In this document: piece after piece, positions 1 through 12,142 of the stretch
How positions within the stretch are numbered: position 1 is the first letter of the stretch
Layout: every line of letters starts with the position of its first letter
Assembly: GCA_008729055.1 (NCBI GenBank)
Contig: SDUX01000004.1
Location: 2,046,001 to 2,110,000, forward strand
DNA: 64,000 nt
Source: Pyropia haitanensis
Lineage: Eukaryota; Rhodophyta; Bangiophyceae; Bangiales; Bangiaceae
Direction of reading: 5' to 3'
Notes under the pieces: generated by a model
What the model was told of the DNA's origin: nothing
The model's database searches: none
What the model saw: only the letters and a program-made list of their open reading frames with translations
Program-made: the position numbers and the translations under genes

Positions 1-987
1 GGCCATTTTCTTGACGGCAGCGCAGCTGGCGGCGCACGCGGCCGGTCGCCACTTTCGGCGGTGACGAGCCGCCCTGCACAGCCGCACAGCGCGTGCTGCG
101 GCGCGCGCTTCAGCAGGCGGTGTCGTTTTCTTCTTCACTGGGGCGGGGGGAGCCACCAATTAACAGAAGTATATGTGGTTTAGGGCAGTCAACTTTCCGT
201 AAACGGCGTGTTATCACATAAGTTTGTTGTCAGTGCGACAGACGATGCTGGAGCTGTTTGGTGGCAATCTATCTTCAGTCTGTTGTGTAATGGTTCTTCC
301 CATTTTTCCCACGTTGTAAGGCTCTCCTCCTCTCGAGGTAACTGCCTGCAGAGGGGCCCATGGATGGACCACTCTGGGCGGGGGCAGACGGGACGAAAAG
401 AGTTGTCCGTGACTGCCTCTTTCACAAGTGGACTTCTGTCCGGACGAGGGAACCGCCGCAACGGCGCATTCCGCGAAACAGGTGGTGCTGTGTCACGACG
501 GGGCACTCGAATTCTGTTCCGTCCCCGCCAATGCGAGGGCTTGCTGTCAGCAAGGGCCCCCAATCCACCATCCGCAGGCGTGCTCCACACCAGCTTTGAC
601 ACCGTCGGAGGGGGCCCGTCGCACTTTCGCTGGCACCCTCGCGTCACCCGACCCGACACAGACAGCGCGCTCGTGGGGGGGGGGTGGTGTGCGGGCGGCC
701 GGGGCGTGTGGTGCGGCGGCGGCTGGCTGCAAGACCCACATCAGCCCCATCGCCGGCCTGCCGCGTCCGTCGCCACCCGTCGGTCCCTGTCCGCGGTGCC
801 GGCGCGCGCTGGCAGTGACGCGGCTCCTGCGCTGACCCCCTTTATTCTCCGTGTACTCCTGCGCTGCCGCCGTCGTCGGTACCCGCGGCTGTTCTTCCAG
901 CGCCCCCACGCTCCCCCCTCCTGCCCCCCCCCCCTTCCTAGACCGTGTGCGCGCGCGGGCGCGAGCCCCACCACACCGTCGCCCACC
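1..987. other. Upstream region of the ARF gene, no gene recognised
   Basis: GC-rich sequence leading into the ARF start. Open frames on both strands here are long but low in complexity and resemble no family. The last 100 bases before the ATG carry a C-rich run (about 925-940), as seen before other starts in the window. The promoter and 5' leader of the ARF gene probably lie here, but no TATA-like element is obvious. Confidence 0.5.
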
Positions 988-2432
<1,445 letters not shown>

Positions 2433-3376
2433 GCTGGGTGACTCGTCTCGCCGTGTGCTCCCGCTCTTCTTTCGGGTGGACGCACCGGTGCAGTTGTGCA
2501 CCCGGGCGGTTGGCTGGGCTCATGGCTGGGTAATATCAACTCGGTTTTTGCTCTTCTCGTGCGGTTTTTTGGCTGGCCCTGGTCACGCACATGTGCCCAC
2601 TGGTGGGGGGCCAATGCTCCTGTTGTATCGGATGGCCGGTGTGACGTAACGCAAGCGGGAAACAGGTCGCGTGCACGGGTTGCGGGAGATGGGTGAAGGG
2701 GTGGGTGGGTGGATGGATGGGTGGGTGAGTGGATGGGTGGGTGGGTGGGTGGGTTGCCAGGTTGGCTCCGTTTGTGTGGGCTGCGTGTGTATCCTCTTTT
2801 TCTTTTCGCTTCCGCCTGTGTGTACGTGTGTGGTGTGTTCACGTGTATGTGTGTGAGTCGTGTGCATGCGGGTTCTCAGTCACTGTGGCGTGGCTCGCGG
2901 CTCGTTCCGTTTTGGCTCGTCATGGCTAGTCTGTTTTTTTTTGCTTGGTGGTGTGCGCATGGCCGCCCTTGGCGGGTCGGCAGCACGTGAGCATGTCGCA
3001 AGCCTGTGCATGACCGGGTGCGGTTTGACTCAGTGCGTGTCGGTGGGCAAACGTTTAGGAACCAATTCAACGGAGGGATCTACAACCGTAACAGCATCGG
3101 GGGCTGCTGGAATGTGTCGCTCCCGCAGGTTGCACGCGAAGGGTGATGGGTGGACTGTGGCGACACAGGTTGTCTGTACGTCCCGTGCTAGTTGTGCCGG
3201 CTCCCAGTTGGTTGTGCCTCCCTTTTTGGATTGTACGTCTCGCGCGACAAACAGCGCCATTGCTGATCTGCCAACCAGATAGTCCCTGCCGCAACAGACT
3301 GCAGCAACAGATGTAGCGTCATATGCGCGTGTACGGAAAAGCAGAAGGAAGAAATATACAGACGAGACACGCAACC
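2433..3376. other. Convergent intergenic region between ARF and Sof1
   Basis: About 0.9 kb between the ARF stop and the stop of the minus-strand WD40 gene, so it holds both 3' ends. A G/T-rich stretch with a GGGT/GGAT microsatellite lies at 2698-2757, followed by GTGT-rich sequence to 2870. No coding potential was recognised. Confidence 0.6.
2698..2757 (+). repeat. GGGT/GGAT microsatellite
   Basis: Tandem tetranucleotide units GGGT interspersed with GGAT run for about 60 bases, 270 bases past the ARF stop. The sense strand of ARF is the G-rich one, so the transcript's 3' part could form G-quadruplexes; that is inference. Confidence 0.85.
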
Positions 3377-4882
3377 CTACTCCAACGTAGTGACAATCGA
3401 CCTCTCCTTGATCGACTTGCGTTTTGGCACCTTGCCCTTGCCGCTGTTGGCCACCACGTTCCGGTGCTTGCGCTCCTCATTGGCGGCAATCTCTGCCCGC
3501 ATCTGCTGAGCTGCCTTGATAGGCTTGGGCACATGCCGCTTCTTGGCAATGCGCCGCACGTCTGGTAACGCCGAGTAGCGCTCCACCAGCGCCGATGCAG
3601 TGTTGAGGGCCGCCTGCTCTGGCGGCAGCAGCGGCTTGATCGGCCTCGCCGCGTCCGCCTTCCATACCCGCACATCCGAGTCATCGGACCCAGACAGCAC
3701 GTACCGGCCGTCGCCCGAGTAGAGCACAGAGAAGACTTTTTGCATGCGGCGGGTGTGGTACACCTCCTTAGAGCGGGTGCCTTGCACGTCCCACAGCCGC
3801 ACCGTCCGGTCGTAGGAGCCCGACGCGAATTCCCGGCCCGTGGGCGAGTAGGATACAGACATGACGGCGCCAACGTGGTCCTTGTGGACGCTACGGGCAC
3901 GGACGGGGGGCTCCTTGACGTCGCGCGACCGGCGTGCACCAGCCGCCACAGGCCGAGCGGCCTTGCCGCCGCTAAACCCGCCCAGCAGGCGCATGTCAAA
4001 CGAGTAGCAGTTGCCATCGTCGCAGCCAATAGTAAAGTTAAAGGCCTCCATCGGGTTCCACGCCACAGTGTTGGCCCGCAGCGCCATTACCAGTTTTCGC
4101 AGTGGCGTGCGCTCCCGGATGTCGTACAGGGTCACTGACCGGTCCGAGGCAGCCGACGCCAGCAGGTCCTGTTCCACCGGGTTCCAAGACACCGTGTGAA
4201 GGGAGTCGACACCCCACGCCAGGCGCTGAATCGGCTCGCTCCGTGTCTCGTCCCACACCTCCACCGCGTCCGAGGCGGTAGCAAACACGGATCGCTTGTA
4301 ATGGGCGTCAATAGCCGACAGGGGGGCTGACGCCAGGTAGGACATCTCCCCACCCGCCGCGGCTGCCGCACCGGCAGGAGTTTCTTCGCCACCCTGCACG
4401 CCGCCCACGCCCTCGACGGGTCCCGCCCGTGCCTGGAGCGTGTCCCCATCCGCCGCAACGCGCATGGCGTAGACTAGCTTGGCGTCCGAGACGGCCAGCA
4501 CCCGAGAGGAGTCGCACGAGAACGCAACGTCCCGAATAAAGGCCCGGGGCAACGGCGTGCGAACGGCAATCGCGCGCTGCGACGGCAGGTGCCACAGCTT
4601 GAGCTCCCCATCCGCGCTCGCAGACGCAACCAGAGAGGTGGTCGTTCGTGACCGCGCCAGACCGTAAACCCCGTCCACGTGACCAGGTTCGAGGGAAAAG
4701 AGGAATGGCCTGGCGAGCATACGACCGACCTTGGCAGCGTTGAGCGCGCGGACCGCCTCGAGCGGCCGCGACGGTGGGTGCAGGTGCGCAGCGGGGTTGC
4801 GACCGGTGCGGCGCACCGCGCCGGCGCCGTCCGTCGTGCCATTCCAGGACGCATCCGACCGGCTAAGAACCTTGACCTTCAT
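3377..4882 (-). CDS. SOF1: DCAF13/Sof1-type WD40 protein (small-subunit processome)
   Basis: Intronless gene for 501 residues. The family (yeast Sof1, human DCAF13/WDSOF1) is a nucleolar WD40 protein of the SSU processome needed for 18S rRNA processing. The start chosen at 4882 gives MKVKVLSR, matching the conserved N-terminus of the family; an in-frame upstream ATG at 4927 would add 15 residues with no family match. The sequence shows the conserved early segment VRALNAAKV, WD repeats ending in LKLWHL, VEVWDE, VTLYDI, VRLWDV and VRVWKA, the diagnostic NPMEAF motif, and the EVYHTRRMQ stretch before the last repeat. The C-terminal Sof1 domain contains RRIAKKRHVPKPI and ends in a Lys/Arg-rich tail. 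Length agrees with plant and animal homologues (about 445-500). It diverges from the COX6a gene 462 bases away, so the two may share a promoter region. Confidence 0.94.
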   Translation of the reverse strand: MKVKVLSRSDASWNGTTDGAGAVRRTGRNPAAHLHPPSRPLEAVRALNAAKVGRMLARPFLFSLEPGHVDGVYGLARSRTTTSLVASASADGELKLWHLPSQRAIAVRTPLPRAFIRDVAFSCDSSRVLAVSDAKLVYAMRVAADGDTLQARAGPVEGVGGVQGGEETPAGAAAAAGGEMSYLASAPLSAIDAHYKRSVFATASDAVEVWDETRSEPIQRLAWGVDSLHTVSWNPVEQDLLASAASDRSVTLYDIRERTPLRKLVMALRANTVAWNPMEAFNFTIGCDDGNCYSFDMRLLGGFSGGKAARPVAAGARRSRDVKEPPVRARSVHKDHVGAVMSVSYSPTGREFASGSYDRTVRLWDVQGTRSKEVYHTRRMQKVFSVLYSGDGRYVLSGSDDSDVRVWKADAARPIKPLLPPEQAALNTASALVERYSALPDVRRIAKKRHVPKPIKAAQQMRAEIAANEERKHRNVVANSGKGKVPKRKSIKERSIVTTLE

Positions 4883-5344
4883 CGTGGCCCAGGTGACGCC
4901 ACCCTGGCGTGTATGGGAGGAGGGCAAGTGGCTGCGCTACGCGTCGGAACGACAGCGCCGTTGCGGACGACGGCGCGGATGAAACGGCAGACCATGTAAC
5001 ATCGACATGCCAGCCAGCCCAGGGTTAAGAGCTGAATGCTAAGAACAATGCCGTAGTATTTAGAACACGCACCGGGTAAATTTCAAGGACTTCAAAGCGG
5101 GGTTTTCACCAAGTTCTTCACCACTTGTCGACTTGTTTTCTCCGCCCATCTTGACTTCTTGAATGGCCCATCGGTGTGTGCGTCACAACACTACCGACTT
5201 CACCACCGTGCTCGAGCGCACCGGTGCCGGCGCTCCATCTCTGCGCCTCCCGACTATCTTCTGCTCCTCCCGACCACCTTGTGCTCCTCCCGACCATCTC
5301 CTGCTCCGGTTGTGCATCCCGTTGCTGTCTGTTCCCTTGTCACC
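4883..5344. promoter_or_regulatory. Divergent intergenic region Sof1/COX6a
   Basis: 462 bases separate the two divergent start codons, so promoters of both genes must lie here or in their leaders. The middle (about 5010-5110) is relatively AT-rich compared with the surroundings. No clear TATA box is visible. The part from 5230 to 5330 has pyrimidine-rich repeats of CTCCCGACCA type just before the COX6a start. Confidence 0.5.
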
Positions 5345-6506
5345 ATGTCCGCGCTGGCCCGGACGGCTGCTGCCGTTGGCCGCGCCACCGTTCGCCGCGC
5401 GTCCAACGCGGCCGCCCCGTCGGCCGATGCGGCCGCCGCGCGGCCCGCTCCCCGCATGCCCGACGGTGTGGACCCGGCAGCATTCCACCCGAAGGCTCAT
5501 GCTGTGGCGGATATGTGGCGCTGGCGGTTTGTGACGGGTGTGGCGTCTGTCCCGGTGTTTGGCTACTTATGCCTGCAGGTACGTTGCGCGGAGCTGGGTT
5601 AGGTTGTCTGCGGTGTGTGTTGCAATATCGATATCTCTTTGCCGGTGTGCCGTGTAGAGGGTGGGTTGTGAGGTCTCTTTCTCTTTGGTAGTGGCTCGTG
5701 ATTTGTGCTCGGGGCGATGCGCCGCTTCTGCACCTCCGCACTGCACGGTTGTCCGCGGCTTGGGCTGTCCTTGTGCCATGTTGTCTTCTCTTGGGCGCCT
5801 CTCTATTGCTCTGTACGACGTGGTGATGTGCCCTGTCCACCTGCTCGGGTTCTAACTCCCTGGGCATGCCCAGTTTGCCTCGTTGTGTTGTTCATTGTGT
5901 CCTTATCCTGTGCATGCTTGAATGATTGGTTGTCTCCGATGTCTTTTGCCATTCTTGTGCTGCTGATGTTTCCTTCCGTGTCCCTCTACACATCTCTTCT
6001 TTTTTCTGGCATTCCCTTCATCATTGGCTGTTCCCCTTTGCGGTTTTTCTCCTGCACGTAACCCAGATGATGGCGGATCACCCCCATCCGGAACCAGGGC
6101 CTGCCTACCCTTTCATGCAAATCACTTCTCGCGTACGTATGGTGCCTTCGTGTTCGGGTTTGTGGTCCACTCCCTGTATCCGCGCCCCTATGTGAAGGTG
6201 GTGGCCGAACTTACCGCCATGTTGGTGCGCGGCCTCTGCGTGGTCTGTCGCCGTGTTCGTCGGACGTTGCCTTGCCGCGCTCACGCCGGCGCCGGGTTTG
6301 GAGCTACGTCGCCACGGGATGGAGTGCAAGGGCGTGCTCTGCTCTGTGGGTAGTTGCTGACCGCAACTGGTTTCCCTTGCCCCCTGGCACTTCCCCGTGT
6401 CCTGTCGTGACCGCCCTCTTGTCTCCCACAGGTACCGCGCTTCCCGTGGGGCGACGAGAACTTTATTGGTACCCCGTACGAGCGCCAGCACAAGGGTGAC
6501 CACTAG
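5345..6506 (+). CDS. COX6A: Cytochrome c oxidase subunit 6a, mitochondrial, 3 exons
   Basis: Exons 5345-5578, 6067-6132 and 6432-6506 give 124 residues. All splice junctions fall between codons (phase 0) and both donors are GTACGT. COX6a is a small nuclear-encoded subunit of respiratory complex IV in the inner mitochondrial membrane. The first 40 or so residues are rich in Ala, Arg and Ser with no acidic residues, as in a mitochondrial presequence. A Trp-Arg-Trp segment precedes a single transmembrane helix at about residues 60-78. After it come HPHPEPGPAYPFMQI and the family hallmark FPWGDENF (about residues 104-111). The C-terminus is short and charged. Identification rests on the helix followed by the FPWGD motif with correct spacing. 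The ATG lies in a GTCACCATGT context and precedes a plausible presequence. Confidence 0.88.
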
Positions 6507-8527
6507 CTGTCGGTTATGGCGTACGCTTCGTCGAGTTCGTCGCCACCCCTCGTGTGCCTGCCGCCCTCTTGTTGTCTCTGGCGTGGACCTTGTTTGCGTG
6601 GGCGCGGCCGCGGCTCACCGAAGGTGACCCGTTGGGTCCTGGTCGGCGCTCGTGGCGACGCTTGTGTAGTTTTGCGCCGCTGTTCCTGTTTGCTGTTTTC
6701 CCATCTTTCCCCCCCTTTTTTTTCTTCCTATCCTTGTCCGTGTCTGTATCCGCGGCGCAGGCCGTGCATGCTCCTAGCGGCACTGTCCCTTCACCTCAGC
6801 TGGACAAGATGCGTTTACTCTGTTCGGTCGCAGACTACGTGCTCGCTCACTGAGCATCAGCAGACCTTGGAGGCCCGTTGTTTGTCCTCGGGACTATGCA
6901 GCGGGGTTTTGGAAAGGTGTTCCTCCTGGGGCCAGTGACCATGCCTCCTGGCCCCATTTGCCCTCTGCTGGCTGCTTCCACCGTCGCCGCGCCGCCCGAA
7001 ACGCACTTGCAGTGGCGTGTTTCAAATTTGTCCTTTCGTACCTGCGACTCTTTGACCGGGGCACCTCTATCCCTTTCCGCCTCCCTCTCCCTTTCCTCCC
7101 CCATTTGCTTGCTGGTGGCAACCCTGTACGGCGCCATTTGTGGGGACCCGATCTGTGGGTTAACAGGACAGGACGTGCGGGTGGGCGGGCCGGCGGGCGG
7201 GCAGGAGCGAGAGGGCGAGAAGAGGCGGACACGCGGCCAGGGACCGGCCGCCGCGTAGCAGGGTGCGCAGCAGGACGCCCCGGCCGGCGGGGGCGGCTGG
7301 CGGGGACGGGCAACTGGGGCGGACAGCGGCACAGGCCCACGATGTGGGTGACCAGCGACGGGCGTGCGGTCGGTAGCGTGGGGTTCCCCTCTCCAGAGCG
7401 TACTGCCGCGACAACGGCCGCGGTGGCCACGTTTTGACGGCGGCCGATGCTGCGGCCGGCTGCGCGAGTGGGCGGACTACGCGGCCGGGCGGCGGCGGCG
7501 TGGGGCCGCGCGCGGCGCTCGCGCCGCAGCGCGTCTTAGCTGCTCCCCAACTGCACGCCTGCACCAAAAGCCATTACCGCCCCCTCATCCACCCTGACAC
7601 CCGGTCCGCCGTCCACCCGGCCCCACGCCCGCCTGCCCACCTGGTCGCCATTTTGCCCACCACCAACGTCTTCTGTTCATCACTTTGCGCGACGTGTTTG
7701 CGCTCGGTTACACCCCCCTGCCCTCTCGCTGGCCTCCGTCTCTTGGATTTGTGTTTCGTGGTGGCACTGATGGGCTGCCAGGGCGGCCGTCACGGTGGTC
7801 GCCGACGTTGCTTTGTGTAGGCCAGCCACACGTCGGCGCCGGGCATGGCCGGTGGAGCTGTCCACAGGAGCTCCCCGGGCCGATCGGTATGACGCGGCCG
7901 CATCCCCACGCGGCGCCCTGCTCTCTTGGCACCGCAGCGGATGCGGCGCAATGGCCGTTGCCCTCAGGCGGCGGCGGCGGCGGCCGCCGAGTGGCGCCTC
8001 CATGGTGGCTTGGCCGGCGCCCGCCTCGCCGCAGGGACTGCCTCGTCGGTCCCTTTGCCTGGGTGGAAACACCAAGATCAAGGAGGAGCAACGGGATGGC
8101 ACACGTTCTTTCCAGCCACACAAACCCGCTGTATCGGGATCTCACGACGCGGTCGCGTGCGGGTGCCGCTGCCGCTCTGCCATGTGTCAGTCGTGAGCCC
8201 CCGCTTGTCGTGCGTGGGGCCCACGACGCGCCGCAGCGGGCGTCGCAGACGTGGCCGATGCATTGCCGCTCGTCTCCTCCCCCCCGCCCCCACCAGCATG
8301 ACCACCTACACCAGGCGTGGAGCTGTTGCAGCCATCGCCACCCTGGTCCATTTGCCGCAGCCGCTCCTGGACGCACCCCCCCACGCCTAGTACCCACCGG
8401 CTGCCAACCGCTTCTCCTCCCCCCCCCCGCTCCCCTGGACGGCTGACATCCCGCCCTCCCCCCCCCGCTTCCTTCCCCCTCCCCCCCCTTCCACCTCCAG
8501 CATCCCCCCACGCGTGGGCCCACCACC
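6507..8527. other. 2-kb intergenic region, no gene recognised
   Basis: Between the COX6a stop and the next gene. The first 300 bases include T-rich stretches (around 6710-6730) suited to a 3' end. From about 7150 the sequence becomes G- and C-rich, and from 8390 to 8520 it has long C runs that form the leader of the next gene. Several frames stay open for 100-250 residues on both strands, but their translations are compositional and match no family I know. Confidence 0.5.
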
Positions 8528-9381
8528 ATGACCGCGCCCGCCTTTGTCGGCGGCCTGGCCGCCGCCCCCGTGGTAGCGCGCCGCGGCAGCAGCCGCTCCG
8601 CCCTGTGCCGCGGGCCGGCCGCCCCTGCCGCCGCGCCCCGGCGAGCGCTGCGGATGGAGGGGGGGGGAAACGGCGGCGCGGGGGGGGAAGGGGCGGCGGC
8701 GGGTGGCGGCGGGGAGAGCGTCGAGGCGCGCAGGGAACGCTTCCGGGTACGTGGTGCTGGGACTGTGAGGGGATGAAGAGGGAGGGTGGGGAGGAGAAGC
8801 TGAGCAGAGGGGGCTGGTGAGGAGGAGGAGGGGGCGGCGACTGTCTCTGTGGCGCGGCGCTGTGTGTGGGCAGACGCGCGCTGCTGTTTTGGCAAGTGGC
8901 GGCGGCGCTGCGGCGGTGACGGGATGGAAGGGGGGGGGCCTCTGCTGGGGTCCGTCCCTTGGTCGTAACTGCTCACTGTTCTGACACTGCCGTGTGGACA
9001 TCTGCTCCGCTGCTGTCTTGGAGCTTTCACCCTGACCCCCTTTCCCGCCGCGCTACTGCATCGTCGCGCTGCGCCCCCCCCGCGTTGATGCCCCCCGTGC
9101 TAACGCCTCCCCCTGCTGCTGCATACCTGCGCTACTGCTGCCCCGCTCGTTTGCAGGTGACTCCCGTCCTGGATGACCCCCTGGCCCGCCGGACGGTGGG
9201 CCCCAAGAAGATCTCCAAGGCCGCGCAGAGCCAAGAGTCCATGTCGTTTCAAGACGCGTGGGCGGCCAAGAATGGGCGCGTCGTGGATGTGTGGGCGATC
9301 ATTGGGGTCCTCTTCATCATTGTGCCGCCGGCGGTGATCATCTGGGCGCTGTCGACTGGCGTCATCCCGGGATTGGTCTGA
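8528..9381 (+). CDS. Small putative plastid-targeted single-pass membrane protein, 2 exons
   Basis: Exons 8528-8746 and 9157-9381 join in phase 0 (donor GTACGT, acceptor TTTGCAG) to 147 residues. I do not recognise the family. Residues 1 to about 45 are Ala/Arg/Ser-rich with almost no acid, which suits a plastid transit peptide; a Gly-rich linker follows. The second exon is of normal composition and probably the mature part. It has a polar stretch (DDPLARRTVGPKK, about 79-91), then DAWAAKNGR, then one hydrophobic helix (about 118-138) ending in STGVIPGLV at the C-terminus. A small thylakoid or envelope membrane protein associated with photosynthesis is a reasonable guess, but only from architecture. 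The start lies in CACCACCATGAC after long C runs in the leader. Confidence 0.78.
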
Positions 9382-10549
9382 GGCGGGCAGGGGGAGGGAA
9401 GGAGGCGGGTGAGGAGGCAGATGCGGTGCACATGACTGTACAAATCTTCCCTTGCTACCGGTGCTTTTTCTACCTCGGTCTTCACGGATAAACCGCACGG
9501 CTGCCCCCGCGACACCACCGCGGACGCTTCCGTGACCACCACACCGCAGATGCGGTGGTGGGCGGCGACGGGGCGGCGGCCCGCGGGGTCGCCCGCCACC
9601 CCCATCGCACGCACCAGCCGACCCGCCACGACCATCGACGCGGCCATCGAGGCACGGCACGGCAGCGTCACCCCCCCCGCGGTCCACCCCAACGCCTTTG
9701 CAGCTGCGGGCTGGCGTAGACGGGGACCCCGTCCGCGCGTCGCACCGACCGCGCCATCCGTCACGGTCGCCACCCGCGTCCCGCCGGCCCGCAACCGCAG
9801 TCAGCGCGGCGGCGGCGGCGGCGGCGGCCGCGTCGGCGCGCCCCATCCCACCGGCGCCGTCGAGGCGCGCCGCACGCACGGTCCCTCGAGGGCACGCGGG
9901 GAGGCGGGCAAGGCGGAGAGGCGCCCCCCCCCCCCGCCGCTCCCCTCCCGTCCCCGCGCTTCCGCCCCCCCCCGCCGCCGTCGCCGTGCCCCTCTGCGTG
10001 GGGACAGCCGCCACCCAACCGATGCGGCCGCCGCCGCCGTCACCCGCCGCGCCCCCACCCAGTCGCCGCGCGCCACGCGCGCGCCGCCTCGGCCGCCGCC
10101 CACCGCCGCCGCCGCCGCCACGGAACCGCGGATTCCCCTCCGAGGGACGGAATCTGGGGTGTTTGGCGCCGCCCCCGCCCCGTCCCGGCGGTCGTCGCCG
10201 CCGCCACCGCCCGCCACCGCCGCCGGCGTGCGTGGCGCGTCGCCGAGGAAGGGGCGGCGGCGTCGCCACGCCCGCCACGGGTGCGAGGGCGGCGCGGCGG
10301 CGGCGGCGGCGGCAGCGGCGCAACAGCCACCGCGGGAGGCGCCACGGGTGCGGCGGGGCAGACGCCGCCGCCGCCTCGGCAGACGCCGCGCCGCCCGTGG
10401 AGGCAGCGTACAGGACAGGGGCGGGGGGGGGGGTGCGCATGGCCGCCGCGCCGCACGGACCCGCCGGGGATGGGCACGACGCGCGCCGTCGACGCAGGTA
10501 GGAAAGCGAGTGCACTGCGGGGGATTGGGTCGGAACGTGCGCGCGGCCC
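9382..10549. other. Intergenic low-complexity region
   Basis: 1.2 kb of C-, G- and CCG-rich sequence between two convergent genes. Long open frames exist on both strands because stop codons are rare in this composition. Their translations are mostly Arg, Pro, Gly and Ala, and none was accepted as a gene. Confidence 0.5.
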
Positions 10550-12142
10550 CTACATCACGAGCGCGTCGCCGTCCAGGCAGACCGCCACCACCCGCGCCGC
10601 GTCAAAAGGAATGGTGACAAGCGTGGGGCCGCCGGCGCCCCCCCCCCCCTCCCCCCCCCCAGGGGCGGCCACCACCAGGCGCCGGCCCAGCCCGCCGCCC
10701 ACCCCCGCCGCCCCCCCGGCGGCGCCCACCTCCAGCACGTTGCTCTCCCAGCCCAGCCGCCCCGCGTCACGGAGCCACGAGACGCGCGCGGCGAGGGACA
10801 CGTCCCCCCCCCCCCCCGCCGCCGGCGCGGCCGTCCACGCCGAGTAGCTCAGGTGGACGACACCCCGCTGGACCCCCCCGCCGGGCGCCACCGCCGCCGC
10901 CGCCGCCGCCGCCCGTACGCCCACAAAGTCGGCCAGGTGGCGGCCGACGCCGTCGGCGGGGACCGCCCCCTCCGCGGCCGCCCACGCGGCGGTCCGCGTC
11001 AGCGCGGCGCGGAGGGCGGCGCCGGCGAGGCGCGCGTAGCCGCCGGTGGCGGCGGCCCGCTGGGGGGGGGTGCCGAGCCGGCGGACCGCGCCATTCCACG
11101 CGGCGCCCGCGTGGGGGGCGAGCCCGACCTCCGCCGCGGTCGCGGCACGCCCAACGGCCGACGCGGGGTAGGCCCACGCGTAGATGTTGTGCGTGGACGG
11201 GGGGGCGGACGGCAGGGGGGCGGCCGTTTCGTCAACCGCGGGGCCCGTGACGGCCGCGCCAATGTCCAGAAACGAGACGGTGAGGAGGGCGTCGGCGACC
11301 GCCTGCGCGGCGGCCGTCGCCGCCGCCGCATCGGCCGGGGGCTCCCCGTCGCCTCTGCTGCCGCCGCCGCTGCCGCCGCCGCTGCCGCCGCCGCCTCCGC
11401 CGTCGGGTGACAGCGTCAGCCCCGACAGCGCCTCTGCGGGTGCCGGGCACACCCCCGCCGGCGGGGCGGGCGCCCACGTCACCCGGGACACCCCCCACGT
11501 GCGGTCGTCTACGGTGGCGGCGAGCCCCCCGCCCAGGACGACCGTCACGGGCGGCTCGGCCGCCCAGTCGACGAGCGGCGGGGGCCCCCCGGCGCTCGGC
11601 GCGACGCGGCCGGCCAGGTGTCCCACCAGCCCAAGGCCCGCCGCCAGGCCGTGCACGTCGCCGCCGTCACACCCAAACTCGTCACCACTGGCCAGGTCGT
11701 CGAGGTACACGTCCACCGCGCCACCCGCCGCGTAGGTGGCGGCCGCCTCCGCGCAGCGGTCAATCAGGGGGAGGCCAGAGGCGGCAGCGGCGGGACCCCA
11801 GATGCGCTCCTGCCCGCGCTCGGATATCATGTGGGCGTAGGCCACCCACACGTTGTGGACGAGCGGTGCGTCCGCGTCACCAACGCCATAGTAGTCATCC
11901 GACGATGGGTCGTTGTACGGGTCGGGCGCGGCCGGGAAGGCGAGGTAGTCTGCCCGCTTGACCGCCGCGACTGTGACGTGGACCACCTCCGTGTTGGCAG
12001 GATACCCCGCTGGGGGGGAGGTCTCTGGGGGGGCCCGCCGCACGGACATGCGCACGGCCAGGTGGGCATGCCAGATAAAGCCCAGGCGGAGCAGCACGGT
12101 GAGGACGTTGGGGTTGGTGAGCAAGGCCACCGGGGGGGCCAT
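10550..12142 (-). CDS. Unrecognised 530-residue protein
   Basis: A single open frame of 530 residues from ATG at 12142. I do not recognise its family. It is more protein-like than neighbouring frames: residues 45-190 hold varied sequence including aromatic and acidic stretches (YNDPSSDDYYG, VWVAYAHM, DVYLDDLASGDEFGC). A Gly/Ser linker of the form GGGSGGGSGGGS follows at about 247-262, then a C-terminal half rich in Ala, Val and Trp with alternating hydrophobics suggestive of beta structure. The N-terminus begins with a moderately hydrophobic segment that could be a weak signal or anchor, but this is unclear. Introns upstream of 12142 cannot be excluded. GC-rich triplet repeats in the coding sequence resemble those in the confirmed genes of this window. 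Confidence 0.5.
   Translation of the reverse strand: MAPPVALLTNPNVLTVLLRLGFIWHAHLAVRMSVRRAPPETSPPAGYPANTEVVHVTVAAVKRADYLAFPAAPDPYNDPSSDDYYGVGDADAPLVHNVWVAYAHMISERGQERIWGPAAAASGLPLIDRCAEAAATYAAGGAVDVYLDDLASGDEFGCDGGDVHGLAAGLGLVGHLAGRVAPSAGGPPPLVDWAAEPPVTVVLGGGLAATVDDRTWGVSRVTWAPAPPAGVCPAPAEALSGLTLSPDGGGGGGSGGGSGGGSRGDGEPPADAAAATAAAQAVADALLTVSFLDIGAAVTGPAVDETAAPLPSAPPSTHNIYAWAYPASAVGRAATAAEVGLAPHAGAAWNGAVRRLGTPPQRAAATGGYARLAGAALRAALTRTAAWAAAEGAVPADGVGRHLADFVGVRAAAAAAAVAPGGGVQRGVVHLSYSAWTAAPAAGGGGDVSLAARVSWLRDAGRLGWESNVLEVGAAGGAAGVGGGLGRRLVVAAPGGGEGGGGAGGPTLVTIPFDAARVVAVCLDGDALVM

Noticed and set aside
9100..10515. Minus-strand frame of 471 residues
   Set aside because: Overlaps the second exon of the 8528 gene in antisense and is otherwise repeat-driven.
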